A stretch of DNA of 64,000 nt from NCBI RefSeq assembly GCF_000149955.1, contig NC_030990.1:620001-684000 (forward strand). The letters are read 5' to 3'. Both the position numbers and the translations under genes were made by a program. A model generated the notes under the pieces. The model had not been told where the DNA came from. It saw nothing but the letters and a program-made list of their open reading frames with translations, and did no database searches. Source of the DNA: Fusarium oxysporum f. sp. lycopersici 4287 (Eukaryota; Ascomycota; Sordariomycetes; Hypocreales; Nectriaceae). This document shows positions 13,491-25,921 of this stretch, one piece after another. Every line of letters starts with the position of its first letter. Positions within the stretch are counted from its first letter, which is position 1.

Positions 13491-14694
13491 ATGGCCCCAA
13501 TCCGCACAGCCATCATCGGCCTCTCATCCTCCGCTAAAACTTCATGGGCGTCAAACACCCATCTCCAGTACCTGAACTCCCCTCTCGGTCGATCGAAATA
13601 CCAAATAGTCGCCCTTCAGAACTCTTCCCTCCAAGCTGCCAAGAACGCCATAGCGCATTACAACCTTCCCCCTGAGACTAAAGCCTACGGTACTCCGGAA
13701 GACCTAGCCGCTGATAAGGATGTTGAGTTAGTCGTTGTGGCTACGCGCGTTGATGTTCACCATTCGAGTGCTCTTCCGAGTGTCAAGGCTGGGAAGGATT
13801 TGTATGTTGAGTGGCCGCTTGCACAAGATGTTAAGCATGCGAGGGAACTTGTCGATGCAGCGAGGGAGAAAGGGGTGAAGACGATTGTTGGATTGCAGGG
13901 GCGGTATGCGCCGCCAATTAAGAAGTTGAGAGAGATTGTTAAAGAGGGGAGGATTGGTAAAGTTGTTAGTGCAGAGTTGTATGCGTCTGGGGGGACGAAT
14001 GATAGGGAGATACTGCCTGCGAGTTTGGAGTATTTTACTCAACGAGCTGTTGGGGGTAACATCTTTACCATTGGACTGGGACACAGTAAGTCACCACTTT
14101 CAGAGAGGTTGAGTAGCAGCTAACAACTCAGTCTTTGATCAGTTCCAGTACATCATCGGAGACATCACCAACTTCAAAAGCACGCTTCACAACCAACGCC
14201 CCAACATCCGCATCCGCGATCCCAAAACCAACGAAATAACCCACACAACAACCTCCAACGTCCCAGACCTCATCCTCGCAACAGGCCGTCTCTCCGAATC
14301 CTCCACCGCCCAAAAAGACGCCGCCGTCCTCGTCCGCTTCCGCCGCGGCCAGCCTTTCCCCGGCTCCCCTCACCTGAGCATAACCATCGCCGGCGAAAAG
14401 GGCGAGATCAGAGTGCAAGTCTTTACCGGTACAACACTCCACGGCGCTTCAGCGTATGAGAAGCCTGTTGTTATTGAAGTCCATGACTTTGGGAAGGATG
14501 TTGTGGAGCAGGTTGAGTGGAAGTGGGAGGAGTGGCAGCAGGATATTCCGCTGCTGGCGAGGGGTGTAGCCGCTGTCTATGAAGCGTTTGCGGAGGGGGA
14601 TGAGGATTGCTTGGTTAGTTTTGAGGAGGCGCTGAAGAGACATGAGCAGCTTGAGGGGTTGCTTGGGCAGTGGGATGAGGATAGGGGCGTTTGA
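13491..14694 (+). CDS. Gfo/Idh/MocA-family protein, Gal80-like
   Basis: NAD(P)-binding Rossmann protein of the Gfo/Idh/MocA fold, closest in style to Gal80 and its filamentous-fungal relatives. Two exons, 13491-14085 and 14132-14694, join as GGHIFDQF-like sequence and give 385 residues. The N-terminus has the dinucleotide-binding strand with GLSSSAKTSW in place of a classical GxGxxG, as in Gal80. Residues around 105 read YVEWPLAQ, the Gal80-like variant of the EKP motif that supplies the catalytic Lys in true dehydrogenases; the Lys is a Trp here. The C-terminal alpha/beta domain is complete. The missing catalytic Lys argues for a regulatory or altered catalytic role. No galactose genes are adjacent, so a link to sugar regulation is only by family. 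Confidence 0.82.
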
Positions 14695-15298
14695 GTTGTA
14701 ACCTTGATGGTTTCTGACTTTATTATTGAATAATCATTCATAGTGACACAACTACTGGACACACTCAATAATACATGAGCTTGAATGGGACAATACGGTT
14801 CTAGGGCATGTGGCTAGCTACCTTATGTTGAAGCCAGCTTATGTACCGCCAGAAATACTCGACGTCACCACCAGCGCCGTGAAAGGTTATCAACGGGCAG
14901 TTACTTGCCAATACTTGGCAGCCTTTTTACTTACCTTTTTTAATATTTAAGATAAATCGAACTTATGTAGAGTAATATAACTTCATCTAGTATGTCTGGG
15001 TTCACTTGTTCAGTTGATCTAAATTTCACTATGTCTTAGGCCAAACTTGCCTTCCGTCAAAACTATTCCGTAGCAGGAGCAATCGCCATGGGACAAACCA
15101 CCAGATCAACCCGCGAAGCAACATGAAAACTTACCGCTTGCACAACAATACATATTATACTTTCGCTTAACCATCTCACAAGATAATCTTCAACACGCCA
15201 CCTGATTCACGACCAACAAGGTCTGCGGGGTCCAGAGAGTAGAGCCTCGTCACAACGCGTATATATCGGCACCATACCTAAAATAATATTGCATCTTC
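14695..15298. other. Intergenic region, AT-rich in the middle
   Basis: No gene seen. A TATATA element at about 15260-15265 lies some 35 bases before the next start codon. Confidence 0.5.
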
Positions 15299-16565
15299 AT
15301 GTCCGTTCTCTACATCTCCACGATGCTGTTCCCCCTCCTCGCCCTCCTGTCTCTCACCAACGCCATCGCCATCGCACCGCCTCAGCCAGATTACGATGCC
15401 ATCGTTATCGGCGGCGGCCCAGCTGGTCTCTCTGCCCTGAGCGGTCTCGCAAGAGTGCGCAGACATGTTCTTCTCATTGACTCTGGAGAGTACAGAAATG
15501 GTCCCACGACACATATGCACGATGTCATCGGATGGGATGGTAAGCAGCGCAATCCGTCAACGCAGCCATGTTCAGGTACTGACCTCATATAGGTGTTCAA
15601 CCTGCCTATTTCCGCTACGAGTCCCGCCGTCTCCTCTCACATTACAAGACCGTCAAGATGGAAAACGGAACAGTGACCAACATAAAACCACTTCCCGGCG
15701 CCAACACCCGCTTCTCCGTCTCAGTAGACTATCCCGACCAACACAGGACCACCAAGATCACAGCGCGCAAAATCGTTCTCGCGACAGGTTTAAAGGACAT
15801 TCTACCCTCAACGCCCGGTTTTGCGGAAAATTGGGGTAGGGGTATTTACTCGTGCCCCTGGTGCGACGGCCACGAGTACGCAGATCAGCCCCTCGGTCTT
15901 TTGTGCCCTCTCGACAAGATCGCTAGTCACGTTCTGAATGTTCTTACGCTCACTACGGATATTGTAGCGTTTGTCAACGGCACTGATAACGATGAGACGA
16001 GGAGGGTCGCTGATGAGCAATTTCCTCAGTGGGAGGAATACCTAAAGCTTCACAACGTCACGGTCGATAACCGCACCATAACTTCTCTCGAGCGCCTCAA
16101 GGACGGTGAAGACGTGAACAAGGAGCCCTGGTTGCCGTCGGTCCCGAAGGATGACCTCTTCGGTGTTCATTTCACCGAGGGCGAGGGCGAGCCCGTTCAA
16201 CGCGTTGCCTTTCTTTCGAGCGTCCCCAACAAACAGCGTTCCGATATTGGAGATCGAGCGGGTGTTGAGTTGACCAATGGAAAACTGCGAGTTACGGACA
16301 ACCAGACCATGCTTACGAATGTACCGGGTATCTACGCCGTGGGCGATGCCAACTCTGGTAGTGCAGAAAACGTCCCTCATGCGATGTTCACTGGTAAGCG
16401 AGCGGCTATGTTCCTACACGGTAAGTTATCTATTCTTTCAAGGCGAAATATTGGATGCTAATGATAGCAGCGACACTCGAACGCGAGAAGTGGGACACGG
16501 AGCTTGCTGGTAGGCTAAAGAGAGATGTTTACCCTGGAGAGATTTCGTGGCCTGAGAATTGCTGA
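15299..16565 (+). CDS. Secreted/ER GliT-like flavin disulfide oxidoreductase
   Basis: FAD enzyme of the thioredoxin-reductase superfamily. Three exons, 15299-15539, 15593-16420 and 16471-16565, close in frame at 387 residues. The last acceptor has two AG choices three bases apart. Residues 1-25 form a hydrophobic signal peptide. FAD binding: GGGPAG at residues 38-43 and the GDAN segment near 330. Redox centre: CPWC at residues 168-171. The region after it, where true thioredoxin reductases carry a second GGGNSA-type NADPH motif and HRR, reads PLGLLCPLDKIASHV and lacks both. That is the pattern of O2-using dithiol oxidases such as GliT and HlmI. No epipolythiodioxopiperazine genes are adjacent, so a role in extracellular or ER thiol oxidation is an inference. 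Confidence 0.82.
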
Positions 16566-17167
16566 ATGAATAGCTTTACGCAAGGTAGTCTTAATTCATC
16601 ATTCATACCTCTTCTTATGCACAAGGTGTTAAATGCTCTTCCCAAGATACTAAGAGAATTGCTAAACTTATTCTTAATATTATCCGAGTCTATAACAGTT
16701 TTGTATAATTTAGTATAAATTTATGAAGACTTCAGGGTAGCTGACGTTAAGATGCGCAGGCGTTGACTTGTCGCCACTACCTACCAACAGAGATGATCAA
16801 GTACAATATCGAGATTTGACCTCCCTTCAATCCAAGAATAAAGAATATCGGGAAATCTACCGTCAGGATTCTCATTACCGTGCGCATCTCAATGCAATTT
16901 CCCTTATCCAAAGCCAGCCATCAAGATAAATTGGTCTCGCCTTTGCTAGTTCAACTTGGCTAATTCAAGGTCTCTTAAAACCCATTCTCAAGCTCACTTC
17001 AATGCAATTAGCTGGTCGCTATAAATAACATATGCTTTATATGATTGGTATATCTCAATGCTACTCAAATCCCATGCTAAACACCAAACATAATGCTTCG
17101 TGAATAATCTTGCTCTATGGCTGATCCTCCCTTCTACTGTCCTTACAGTACCTCATCTATTGACCCC
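16566..17167. other. Intergenic region between convergent genes
   Basis: Shared 3' flank of the flavin oxidoreductase (plus) and the patatin gene (minus). AT-rich near 16640-16730. No gene seen. Confidence 0.5.
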
Positions 17168-19584
17168 CTAGTCCCAAAGAATCCAACCCGCCCTCGCAGC
17201 TGGCCCATTCGGTTCATCTACACTAACCGCCTTGTTAAGTGTACTCGACAATTGATGGACTTCAATCGTTTCAGGATCGCTGACATCTGTGTCTTCTCGG
17301 CCGTCGCTCGAGTGGAACACCTCACTTGGTTCTGCCTCTGTTGCGGAGGTGACATTGTCTGGCTCTGGTGTCGCTGGCTTGGATGTGTCGGATACAGCCT
17401 GTGACTCGCTGCCCTTTGGACTCTTTAATGGTGGAGTAATTGGCTTGGAAAAGTTAAATGTTGGGTTCACTTCTTCTGCATCGACGACAGCTGAGAGGGT
17501 AGCTCGGGTGTGAATATGGATCTGTGAGCGGGATGCACGGTTGAGGCGGGGTTTGCGCTGTGCGACGGGAGACCCAGCGCGTCGACGAGACTCCATCTCA
17601 ATGCGCTCCTCTTGTTCCGTCTCGTCATCGGTGATAGTGCTCGTGTCAAGTAATAGCCACTGTCGGGGTGCGACGTGTAGACTGCTTCCAGACTTGCGGC
17701 GATGTCGCTTCTGGTTCTTAATCTCCGCAGGTGGCTCAATAACTGCTTGGCCCTGCTTTACTCTAGCTGGCAGCTTAAGCGGAATGTTTCCAGCAGTGAC
17801 GTTCAAATGCCTGAGATCGCGTTGACTTTGCGAAAAGACAACTCGAGCTCGAAGTCTGTGTACAGCCCGATCTAATGCCAGTTCAATTGCGCACCGGTCA
17901 CGCACTCGGCTCAATTTGGGCCATGTTGCTCGTTCGCCCATGAGACATGCTCGCATCATGAATTCTGGACTTGGGTTGCTTAACAACCGGGGCAAGTCGT
18001 TTATACTCATCTCGGGAAGAATGTTGATGTCGCCGGAATATTTCTGGCTAAGAACACTCTGGAACTTGGTCGTAAGGTTGGGCATGATACCGAGTTCGGC
18101 CAGAAAATGAAGTCGATGCAAGGCCTCGTCGCGCGCAAGAGATGTCATGGTGTGAATCCAATCGTAGTCTTCGCCGTTTGTTTGCTGACCTCGTTCTGGC
18201 TTTCGAAATGGTGACAAGTGGTCATCTTTTGCGAGGAATGGCACGACATGCGGATTGACTTGAGAAACAATAAAATGGTTGACGTTGAACATTTCCGCAA
18301 GGCGTGTCATCGGCAAATCGTTATCCACAGACCCATCGATCCATCTTTGTGGTGTAGGGTTCCAAGGTTGATGCTCCCCAGTAATCGGATCCTTGACGAG
18401 CAACGGCGCGGCGTTGAAGACGAGAGGGACAGAACATGATGCAGCAACCGCCGACCAAATCATGACATTCGGCGCAGTGACGTAGTTGAGAAGACGCGGC
18501 AATTCGTACATCGAAGCCGTGGAAACACATATATTGAGAATGCGCCGCGTCCGGTTGTAAGCCTCTTGAAACGTCATGTCGCCCATCAATCCTCTCATTA
18601 CCCGGGTAAGATGCTTGATGTCAGACCAACTTCCCTCCGTCAACAACCGTCGCAAGTTACTCCAGACACCATCTTGACCGCTGGGATCCTCGAAAACCGC
18701 AAGATCCCCATACGGAAACTCTTCAATAAGCTTCGGGATCTCCTCATCCGTCCTGGTACACATCGCGGCACACACGATACTTCCAGCACTTGCACCTGAG
18801 ATGATTCGCGGTAATAGTTGCGCTTCGAAAAGGGCTTTGAGAACACCAATATGCGACATGCCAAAGGTGCCGCCACCAGACAAAAGTAACGCGCTTCGGC
18901 CATAACTCTGTCGAGCAAATAGTATTCCTTCAAGTAGGTCTCTGTTCTCAATACTCTGATCCAGACGACTTTGTGTAACAACTGCATCGATAGTTCTTAT
19001 TGTAGATTCGACATATCGCTCGATAAGATGTTTCGTTCCAGTGTAAGAATGTCGGTAGAGGTCGACGTTGTCCATGCCGCCAAGGTCACGAGACAAAGCG
19101 GTACGGATCAAGTGCACCATTGTGTGTACGTCGCATTTCGTCCGCGCTTCGTCGAGATCGTGGAGTCTTTGTCCGATTAATTCGGGGTTATAGTCGCCTG
19201 ACGAGGAGTCGCGCTTCCATTCATCGTTGCCTTCGAGGCTATCTAGTTCTTTCGCAGCACTCTCCCATTGTGCGTGGGACTCAGCCTGGCTGGTCAGTTG
19301 AGGGTTTCAGTACGGACGGGATGACGCACATTTTGCATGGACAGGCATAGCATGCGCTTTCTCTCCTCCAACTGCTTGATCTTCGAGCGCTGGTCTTCTG
19401 TCAAGCCATCTTTGCACCACTGCCATGTATCGTTTGCCGATTTGATCGCTTTTTGTAGCGTTCCGACAACAGGAACTGAAGATACCGGCGGTCGCTTCGC
19501 TTTCGTATTTGATTTAACTGGGGATTTTGTAGATTTATTGTACAGACTGGGGACCGCGCGGGCAGGAAGAATAAGGTCGGCCAT
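17168..19584 (-). CDS. Patatin-like triacylglycerol lipase/phospholipase
   Basis: Ser-Asp dyad lipase of the Tgl4/Tgl5/SDP1 type, acting on lipid droplets or membranes. Exon 1 (19584-19330) and exon 2 (19285-17168) join in phase 0 and give 790 residues. The N-terminal 200 residues match the DUF3336 region that precedes the patatin core. The core shows the oxyanion loop GGGTFG near residue 222, the nucleophile elbow GASAGS with the catalytic Ser near residue 251, and the catalytic Asp in IDGSVDNDLPM near residue 402. After about residue 580 the protein becomes a basic, Ser/Pro-rich tail of about 200 residues typical of a regulated cytosolic extension. All catalytic residues are present. The donor is GTGCGT, less usual but in frame. 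Confidence 0.92.
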
Positions 19585-21499
19585 GGTGAAAGGCCCCGCC
19601 GCGGAAGCGCAGGTTCGGTCGTGTGCGAGGTCGGAGGAACGAGGTTATAGCATGGCAAACGATGTTTTGTACGTGTAAGATTCGAGACGTAGTGTCACAA
19701 GAGGTCGGGGATTCAGGATATTGTATTCGAGCAGACAAGCCGGACAAGGAATCGTGGTCACAAGTCGAGAAGCATTTGTAGGTGCGGAACGGCCAACGGA
19801 AGTGGTGGGGGTTAATGGAGGGGGCGCTGAGACATGAAGAATTGGAGGTGGGATGATAAAGGAACGAGAAGGATGATCTTGAGGTGGTGATTCTGAGTGA
19901 TGAGATTATTGTATCGTTGGATTTAGAGTCAAAAGTGAGGAATTTCTTGGTCAAGTTTGAAAGGGAAAGACGACGAAATGACCTTTTCAATTTCGCTGCC
20001 ATTCCCAAATTGAATCCACTTTCCGAGCTGAGGCCCCATTCCCCACCAATTTTGACGTGGAGAAGCAGGGACCGCTAAAATGCCCTGTATTCATTTCTTC
20101 AGGGTTCTTGACAGCAGATTCTCCCCAGCTAGAATTACTTTTTTACCCAACAAGTTTATTAGGCTATCAACTGTGTCTCGGTTCTTCTGACAAAGGTTAT
20201 CTCAGCAAAACATGAACATCTGACTCTTGTCCTCCAGCCGCACACCGCTTGGAAAAGGTTGGCTGTATGGAACAGTCCAATCATGGAGCGGGTGCTGGAG
20301 GTGCACGTGGTACAGGTGGCTGTCGCTAAACCAGGATGCGTCATGAATCAGGGTTGGGGTCCCGTTCACATGTCAACGGAAGTAGAAGCGGATGTCGTTA
20401 TTGGACTCTCCAGGTTTTGGAAAAGCCGATGTTCGGCAGGTGATTACTTTTTGAGTCTGGGGAATTTGCGGGGGAGAGATGATATGATGGCTTACGACGG
20501 GACAGTCAAATGGGGGTTAGTTACCGCTAATGATCAGATGAGGTACCTTGGGTACTGGCTGGGAGACAAGAGGAGAGAATGAATGCAAGACGGCGAGTTG
20601 CATCATGGCTTACGATAATGCTCACCATGACCACTCTCCCTTATACACTTTCCCGTCTCAAAAATCCCGAACTTCCAACTGTGGACAGCTGAAATATGAG
20701 ACACGGGCTGACGCGAGCTTCTTCGAGCTTCTTCGAGTCACCTGCCTCTTCCTCCCGAGGGTCGATCTTCAACGATCGAGATTCATCTCTTGAGATCTGC
20801 ACTCGCAAAAGAACTCAAACAAGGCAGCAGGGAACAATTATTCTTCCGTCTGAGCAAATCCTCCGGCTTCGGGTATTTGTGGTACCACAAAGTTCTAGCT
20901 TGACATGGAAAAACGCGAGGCTAGACTTTTTGTTGATCTTTAACTAACCTTGTTTGACATGCTTGTGACGTCTGTTTTTGTTTGGTACACGCTGTGTCTG
21001 GGGAGCTCCACGTCTCGTATCACAGCCAAAGCTTCAGTTCATTCCAGCTCTAACAGCTTCAGTAACAAATCTACTAAAAATATAACAGAATTGTTACTGA
21101 CTGTAACATAAATATGCATAAGTTGTATCGTTAATGTTCCCATCATATGACAAAACGCATGCCCCTCTCACGATTCGCTTCACAAATTACGTATTAGTGA
21201 CGCCTCTCACACACGATGGCCTCGCGTAACCTGAACCGTTCATTCCCCCGCATACGCAAATACCTGCTTTTACTGTGCAAACTCCCGCAATATACATGTC
21301 ATTGATGACGTTGTTTTCATTTACGATACGTCCAATCCAATCATTCACTCACGGCTTGAAACGCCTCAGGCAGATGCGGCGTAAGCTCTCGCCTCTCTTT
21401 TTATAAGCTCTCCACCCCAGCTCCAAGCTTCTGCTTCTTAGCTTCTTCATCGCTTCGAACTTGAAGATCTTCAATTGAATAGCTTCGCAGATTGTCAAC
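19585..21499. other. Long intergenic region (divergent promoters)
   Basis: 1.9 kb between the patatin and opsin genes, transcribed divergently. Open frames here are short and in conflict with each other. It holds a perfect short direct repeat CTTCTTCGAG twice near 20718-20737. TATAAG at 21402-21407 lies about 95 bases before the opsin ATG. No gene seen. Confidence 0.5.
21402..21407 (+). promoter_or_regulatory. TATA-like element of the opsin gene
   Basis: TATAAG in a T-rich context, 93 bases upstream of the opsin start codon, with a pyrimidine-rich leader between. Confidence 0.45.
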
Positions 21500-22479
21500 A
21501 TGGAGGCTTACAAGACTCATGGAGGGGTTGCTCCCATTCCCACCGTCGTTCGTAAGTTCATCTTACCCTTTGGTGTAGAGCTTTACTGATGATGATGTGT
21601 TAGCTGAACCGACTCACTACCAAACAATCGGCCACAATGGCGTCCGTGCCTTATGGGTTCTCTTCATCGCTATGACAGTCGTGTCCGCCATCTTCGCCCT
21701 CTTGTCATGGAACGTCGCCGTTCAGCGTCGCATCTTTTATTTCCTCACAACCCTCACCACCATCATCTCTGCCCTCGCCTACTTCGCCATGGCATCTGGT
21801 CAGACATCGTACTTTAACTGTACCACCGTGAGAGATCATCACAAGCATGTTCCTGACACGCACCATGATGTCTGCCGTCAGGTATTCTGGGCGCGATATG
21901 TTGACTGGACGCTCTCGACGCCGCTGCTTGTCGTGGAGCTTTGTCTCCTCGCCGGTGTTGATGGTGCGCATACCATCTTTGCGGTCATTGCTAATGTGAT
22001 CTTTGTCCTCGCGGGTGCCTTCTCCGCCGTTGGACATGCGAACACTGCGCAGAAGTGGGGATGGTATGCTATCAGCGTTATTGCCTTTGTCTTCACCATC
22101 TGGCACGTCGCTGTTCCCGGCTCCCGAACCTCCCGTGCCCGCGGTACCAAGATCGCCCGCCTCTTTGGCTCCATCGCCGTGGCTTCACTGATCCTCTGGC
22201 TCGCCTACCTTGTGTAAGTTCACTCACCATTCTTCAATTGACAAAGCTAATATCCACAGTGTCTGGGGTGCTGCCGGTGGCGCTTGGAAGGTCAAGGTCG
22301 GCACCGAGGTCGTCATCTACGCTGTCCTCGACGTCCTCACCAAGGCTGTTCTCGGCCTCTGGATCATCACTGCTACGCGACAGAACCGCGACACAACTCC
22401 CGACATTGGAGGCTACTGGACCAACGGCGCTGGTGCTGAGGGCACCATTCGCGTTGGCGATGACGAGGATGGAGCTTAA
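21500..22479 (+). CDS. opsA: Retinal-binding opsin, NOP-1/OpsA type
   Basis: Seven-helix microbial-type rhodopsin. Exons 21500-21551, 21604-22213 and 22260-22479 give 293 residues. Helix C reads RYVDWTLSTPLLVVELCLL: the Schiff-base counter-ion Asp is residue 118 and the position of the cytoplasmic proton donor is Glu129, the Asp/Glu pair of Neurospora NOP-1. Helix G holds the retinal Lys (residue 249) in LDVLTKAVLG, which separates it from the Lys-less HSP30/ORP opsin-related proteins. The C-terminus with IGGYW and an acidic end also matches NOP-1. Genes for carotenoid synthesis and retinal cleavage (carRA, carB, carX), which accompany carO in Fusarium, are absent here, supporting the OpsA/NOP-1 assignment. 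Expected in the plasma membrane as a light-driven pump or sensor. Confidence 0.9.
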
Positions 22480-23430
22480 TTGCGCCTCCAAAAAAAGCCA
22501 ATCGAGTCCACGGAACAATTCCGCATTGGACGCATCCACTTTACAAACTTTCCGCTCACGATTTGACGAGTGGGTTTTGAAGCCCGAGCCGATATGGAAT
22601 GATCAAGATTGTATGTTTTGGAATGAGCTGGGTAAAAATGCACGCAACGCACATGTTCGATTGAAGGGAAATTGGGCGTTTGGGGCGTCACTACGAGTCA
22701 TGTACCTTATGATCCAAGTAGCTTTAATGTGATGGGACACGAATACGACATACCCCTCTTGACTGTGACACCGTTCTGAGTTCCTGCGCGTCTACTTTTT
22801 GCATCTGCATCAATCATGCAATGTTGACGACAGAGATGATATGATCTGTTTTTATGTTGAACGGCACTCTGCATGAACTGTTCTGTCTTCCGAATGCATA
22901 TGACAACATCCGCAAAAGTCTCCGAAATGTCCCGTGTCTCGGCTGCCGTCATCCTGCTGCTCTCAGCCATTTCACGGAGCCCGAACAAGGATACTGAGTA
23001 CAACATCACTGCATCAATCGCTCCATCAAGGCTCTCAGACCATGGCATCTATTAATTGAAGCATGATGCAAGCGCGTATCTATATACAGACTTTGACAGG
23101 AACCTTAACTCCCTCCTTCTGAGTTCTCACCAATACCTTGACTCTACTTTTGGATGCGCTTATCAACCAACCGCTGCTTTGTCTCATCTTTGCTTTTCCG
23201 ATGAGCGACCCAATTCATCAATCAATGGAGTCATACGGCCGGGTCACGTCAAGTACGCTTAGTGATAGGTTACCAGAATAAACTTGATGAATGAGATATG
23301 GATCAGCCTCGCCCCTGTATTTCAAGTACTGCTTAGCTTGATCTATTCACAAACCTGTAGGCCGTCGCTTCATAATCCAATCTAGCAGCTTACACAAATA
23401 CGGAATCTCAGTCAGACTCAGTCTTATAAT
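22480..23430. other. Intergenic region, no gene seen
   Basis: 3' flank of the opsin gene. Open frames are short shadows without features. Confidence 0.5.
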
Positions 23431-23554
23431 TTATCATATCCTAAACAAATAGTATCTAATTCAATCTATTCAAGTCATCCGATTTCCAACTGACCCTGCC
23501 GCTTAACACGCTGATCCCTAAACAAAGTAACCATAGCAATAGGCAACAACTCCT
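23431..23554 (-). pseudogene. Relic of the 3' end of an RVT gene
   Basis: About 120 bp resembles the end of the RVT gene at 32719-32836 in the same orientation. The best part (23493-23553) differs from 32777-32836 at only a handful of positions. Read on the minus strand it encodes ELLPIAMVTLFRDQRVKRQG against ELLPIAMVSLFRDKRVKWQG for the intact gene. The stop codon of the intact gene is CAG here, so the frame runs a few codons further. The similarity continues into the 3' flank but ends abruptly toward the body of the gene at about 23554. Only the tail of the gene exists here, so it is a fragment. Confidence 0.8.
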
Positions 23555-23733
23555 TCTATATAGTTATATACACTACCAGACAAGCAAGAAACGCAGAAAG
23601 ATCACTCTGCTCATAGGGACCTATATAAGGGGAACATCACGCACTTGTAAAGTGAATATCAATTCCTCACTAACTGAAGTCTTGCACATCCTGCTAGACA
23701 GTACTAACTCCCAGCCTACTACTAAAATCCATA

Positions 23734-25271
23734 TCACTTGGCCGATGCCGCCTCACTACCAGTTCCATTTCGCTCCTCAGTCTGAGCACCAGCAAGAACA
23801 GCCCTTTCGGCGGCTGTGCCTTTGTGAGCAGTAATCTTGCACAGCAGAGGCAAAACAGAGGCAAGAATTGCACCCGTTCCGAGGAAAGCAGCGGTGACAC
23901 CAAAGCCAACATGATACGCTGGCGAGTCCCTTGTAGGCCAGATTCGGCTTCCATAGACGCTGGAGAAATTTCCGAAAGCATTGACAAGCGCAAGAACGAT
24001 GGCGCGCTTCTCCGGAGGCAAGCTCACAGTTGCGCTGGCCCATGAGAGAATCAAAGGGAGTGCTGACCAGATTCCAGAGGCCACCAAGCAGATCATCACG
24101 TATCGTACGATGGGGTTCTGGACGGCGGCGCAGACGACGCTGCCGACGCAACCGAGGACGAGTGCTGATGTAATGTGCCAGCGGCGTTCGATGTGGCGAT
24201 CTGAGGACCAGGCGACAAAGATAAGCACTACAGTAGCAACAGCGTAGATGGGCACCGTCATGTACTGAGCCTTGACCGAGCTGTAGCCAAGCGTCTTTGT
24301 GATTGTCGGGATGAAGTAGGAGATTGTTCCTGCGCCGACATCGAGCATAAAGAGAACAATGAAGATGTAGGTTCGGGGATCAGAAATGGCAGCAACGAAT
24401 GCTTGCCAATGGGTGAGTCGACCGCTAAGACTGCTTGTCGAGGCGAGGCCATCAGCCACGATGCGAATTTGAGCCAGTTGACGCTCCTGCGGGCTGAGTC
24501 GCTTTGAGTTATGAGGATAGTCAAGTAACACAAAGCAAGCGATGATGCCAACACCGACAGTGGCTACTCCCTCAACGATAAAGAGCCAGCGCCATCCCGT
24601 GATACCATGAGCATCATGCAGACCTGACGTGATGCCACCAGCAAGCAGACCACCAAAAGCACCCGAGAGAACCGCAGCAGCGTAGAAGATGGCAAACCGC
24701 TTGCCCAGCTCTGCACGCGTATACCACGAACTAAGAAGGTACAAGACACCTGGGAAGAAGCCAGACTCGATGCAACCAAGGATGAAGCGGAAGGCGAGGA
24801 TGGTGCTGTAATTCTTGCTGACGGACATGACGGCGCACAGGGAGCCCCAGACGATCATGATGCCTGGGAGGAAGATCGAGGGCCGGCTTCGTGTGAGAAC
24901 CATGTTGGAAGGGACTTCGCAGATGAGGTAGCCGAAGAAGAAGATGGAGAGAACCCAGGCATACATCTCATCGGTGAGCTTCAGGTCGTCGCCCATACCG
25001 GCGATTTTTGCGTTACCCTATGAAAACATACAGGTCAGTATGTGTGTTAAAGTTTCAAGTTAATGATACCTACAATGTTCGTGCGATCGACGTAGTTCAG
25101 AATGTACATAATCCATAAAATGGGCATCAGGAAGAGGTCGATCTTCTTGACGAGCTTCTTCTCCTCAGGGCTGCCGGGGGTGTAGCTGCTCAGAGCGTCC
25201 GACAGCTCTTGTGAGACGCCGACTTGCTCATGATGCTCACCAGCCTTGGTCATTTCCTTCTCGACGCTCAT
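23734..25271 (-). CDS. MFS permease, Dal5-like (anion:cation symporter family)
   Basis: Uptake transporter of the allantoate/nicotinate/vitamin-type ACS family. Exon 1 (25271-25074) and exon 2 (25017-23734) join in phase 0 as NIVGNAKIAGM and give 493 residues. Features: KKIDLFLMPILWIMYILNYVDRTNI at helix 1 (split by the usual intron just after the DRTN motif), CEVPSNMVLTR, RFILGCIESGFFPGVLYLLSSWY at helices 4-5, and a 12-helix layout. It lies tail-side to the Zn2Cys6 gene and 3.2 kb from the tetronate-type fusion enzyme, so it is a likely importer of a small organic acid such as threonate or erythronate; this is inferred from context. Codons AAC-GCA-AAA are split cleanly, with no sign of decay. 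Confidence 0.9.
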
Positions 25272-25921
25272 TGTGCCAGTCCCGTGGCCGTTGAATGACT
25301 TTGAGAAGGGCGGGCTGTTTAGTCAGGCACTTAAGGATCAAAGGCAGGGGTGGTGTGTGCTGGAGTAGTCCAAGAGTCTGGAGAAGAGGCTTCGAGCACA
25401 GGGAGGCAGATGTTGAAGAAAACGAGAAAGGGCCAGGCGACGACCTTAAATACGAAAAAACAACTCCTCGATGATTCCCAGCTAACGCTACGCTGCAAAC
25501 CCTGGGGACTCGGGAGCCAACTCCGTAAACCATGGGTAAGCCTTAAAACTCAACATGGATAGCCCCATGGGGTAAGGTCCACTATAGTCCGGGGCACGAA
25601 GACAGCGGACGTACGCATCGCCATCTCCACAAAGGGGGGGGAGAAAGATTCTAGACTGTTGCTCAATTGCGCGGCACGCAGGCCGCTCTTAGGCCGTGGC
25701 TCAGGGCGGTCTTCGCACCGAGTGGAAGATAGAGGTCGGCAGTGTGAGGAGCTAGTCATGGGTAGATGGGGTTCTTGACCGAGATTGCTCTAGCGGCAAT
25801 AAACAGACAATTGCGGGATCGGCAGAGTACCGACAGAATGTGGAGCAAGTTTGGCAGTAATTGGTCTTGTTTTATCATTATGTATGTATGTACTTCATGG
25901 CTCCAGAACTCAAACAGGCAA
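25272..25921. other. Permease promoter region, no gene seen
   Basis: Holds the permease 5' flank and the Zn2Cys6 gene 3' flank. A run of eight G at about 25627-25634. No gene seen. Confidence 0.5.

Noticed and set aside
22055..22732. 225-codon frame overlapping the opsin gene
   Set aside because: It overlaps two opsin exons and an intron in another frame; the opsin reading is unambiguous.
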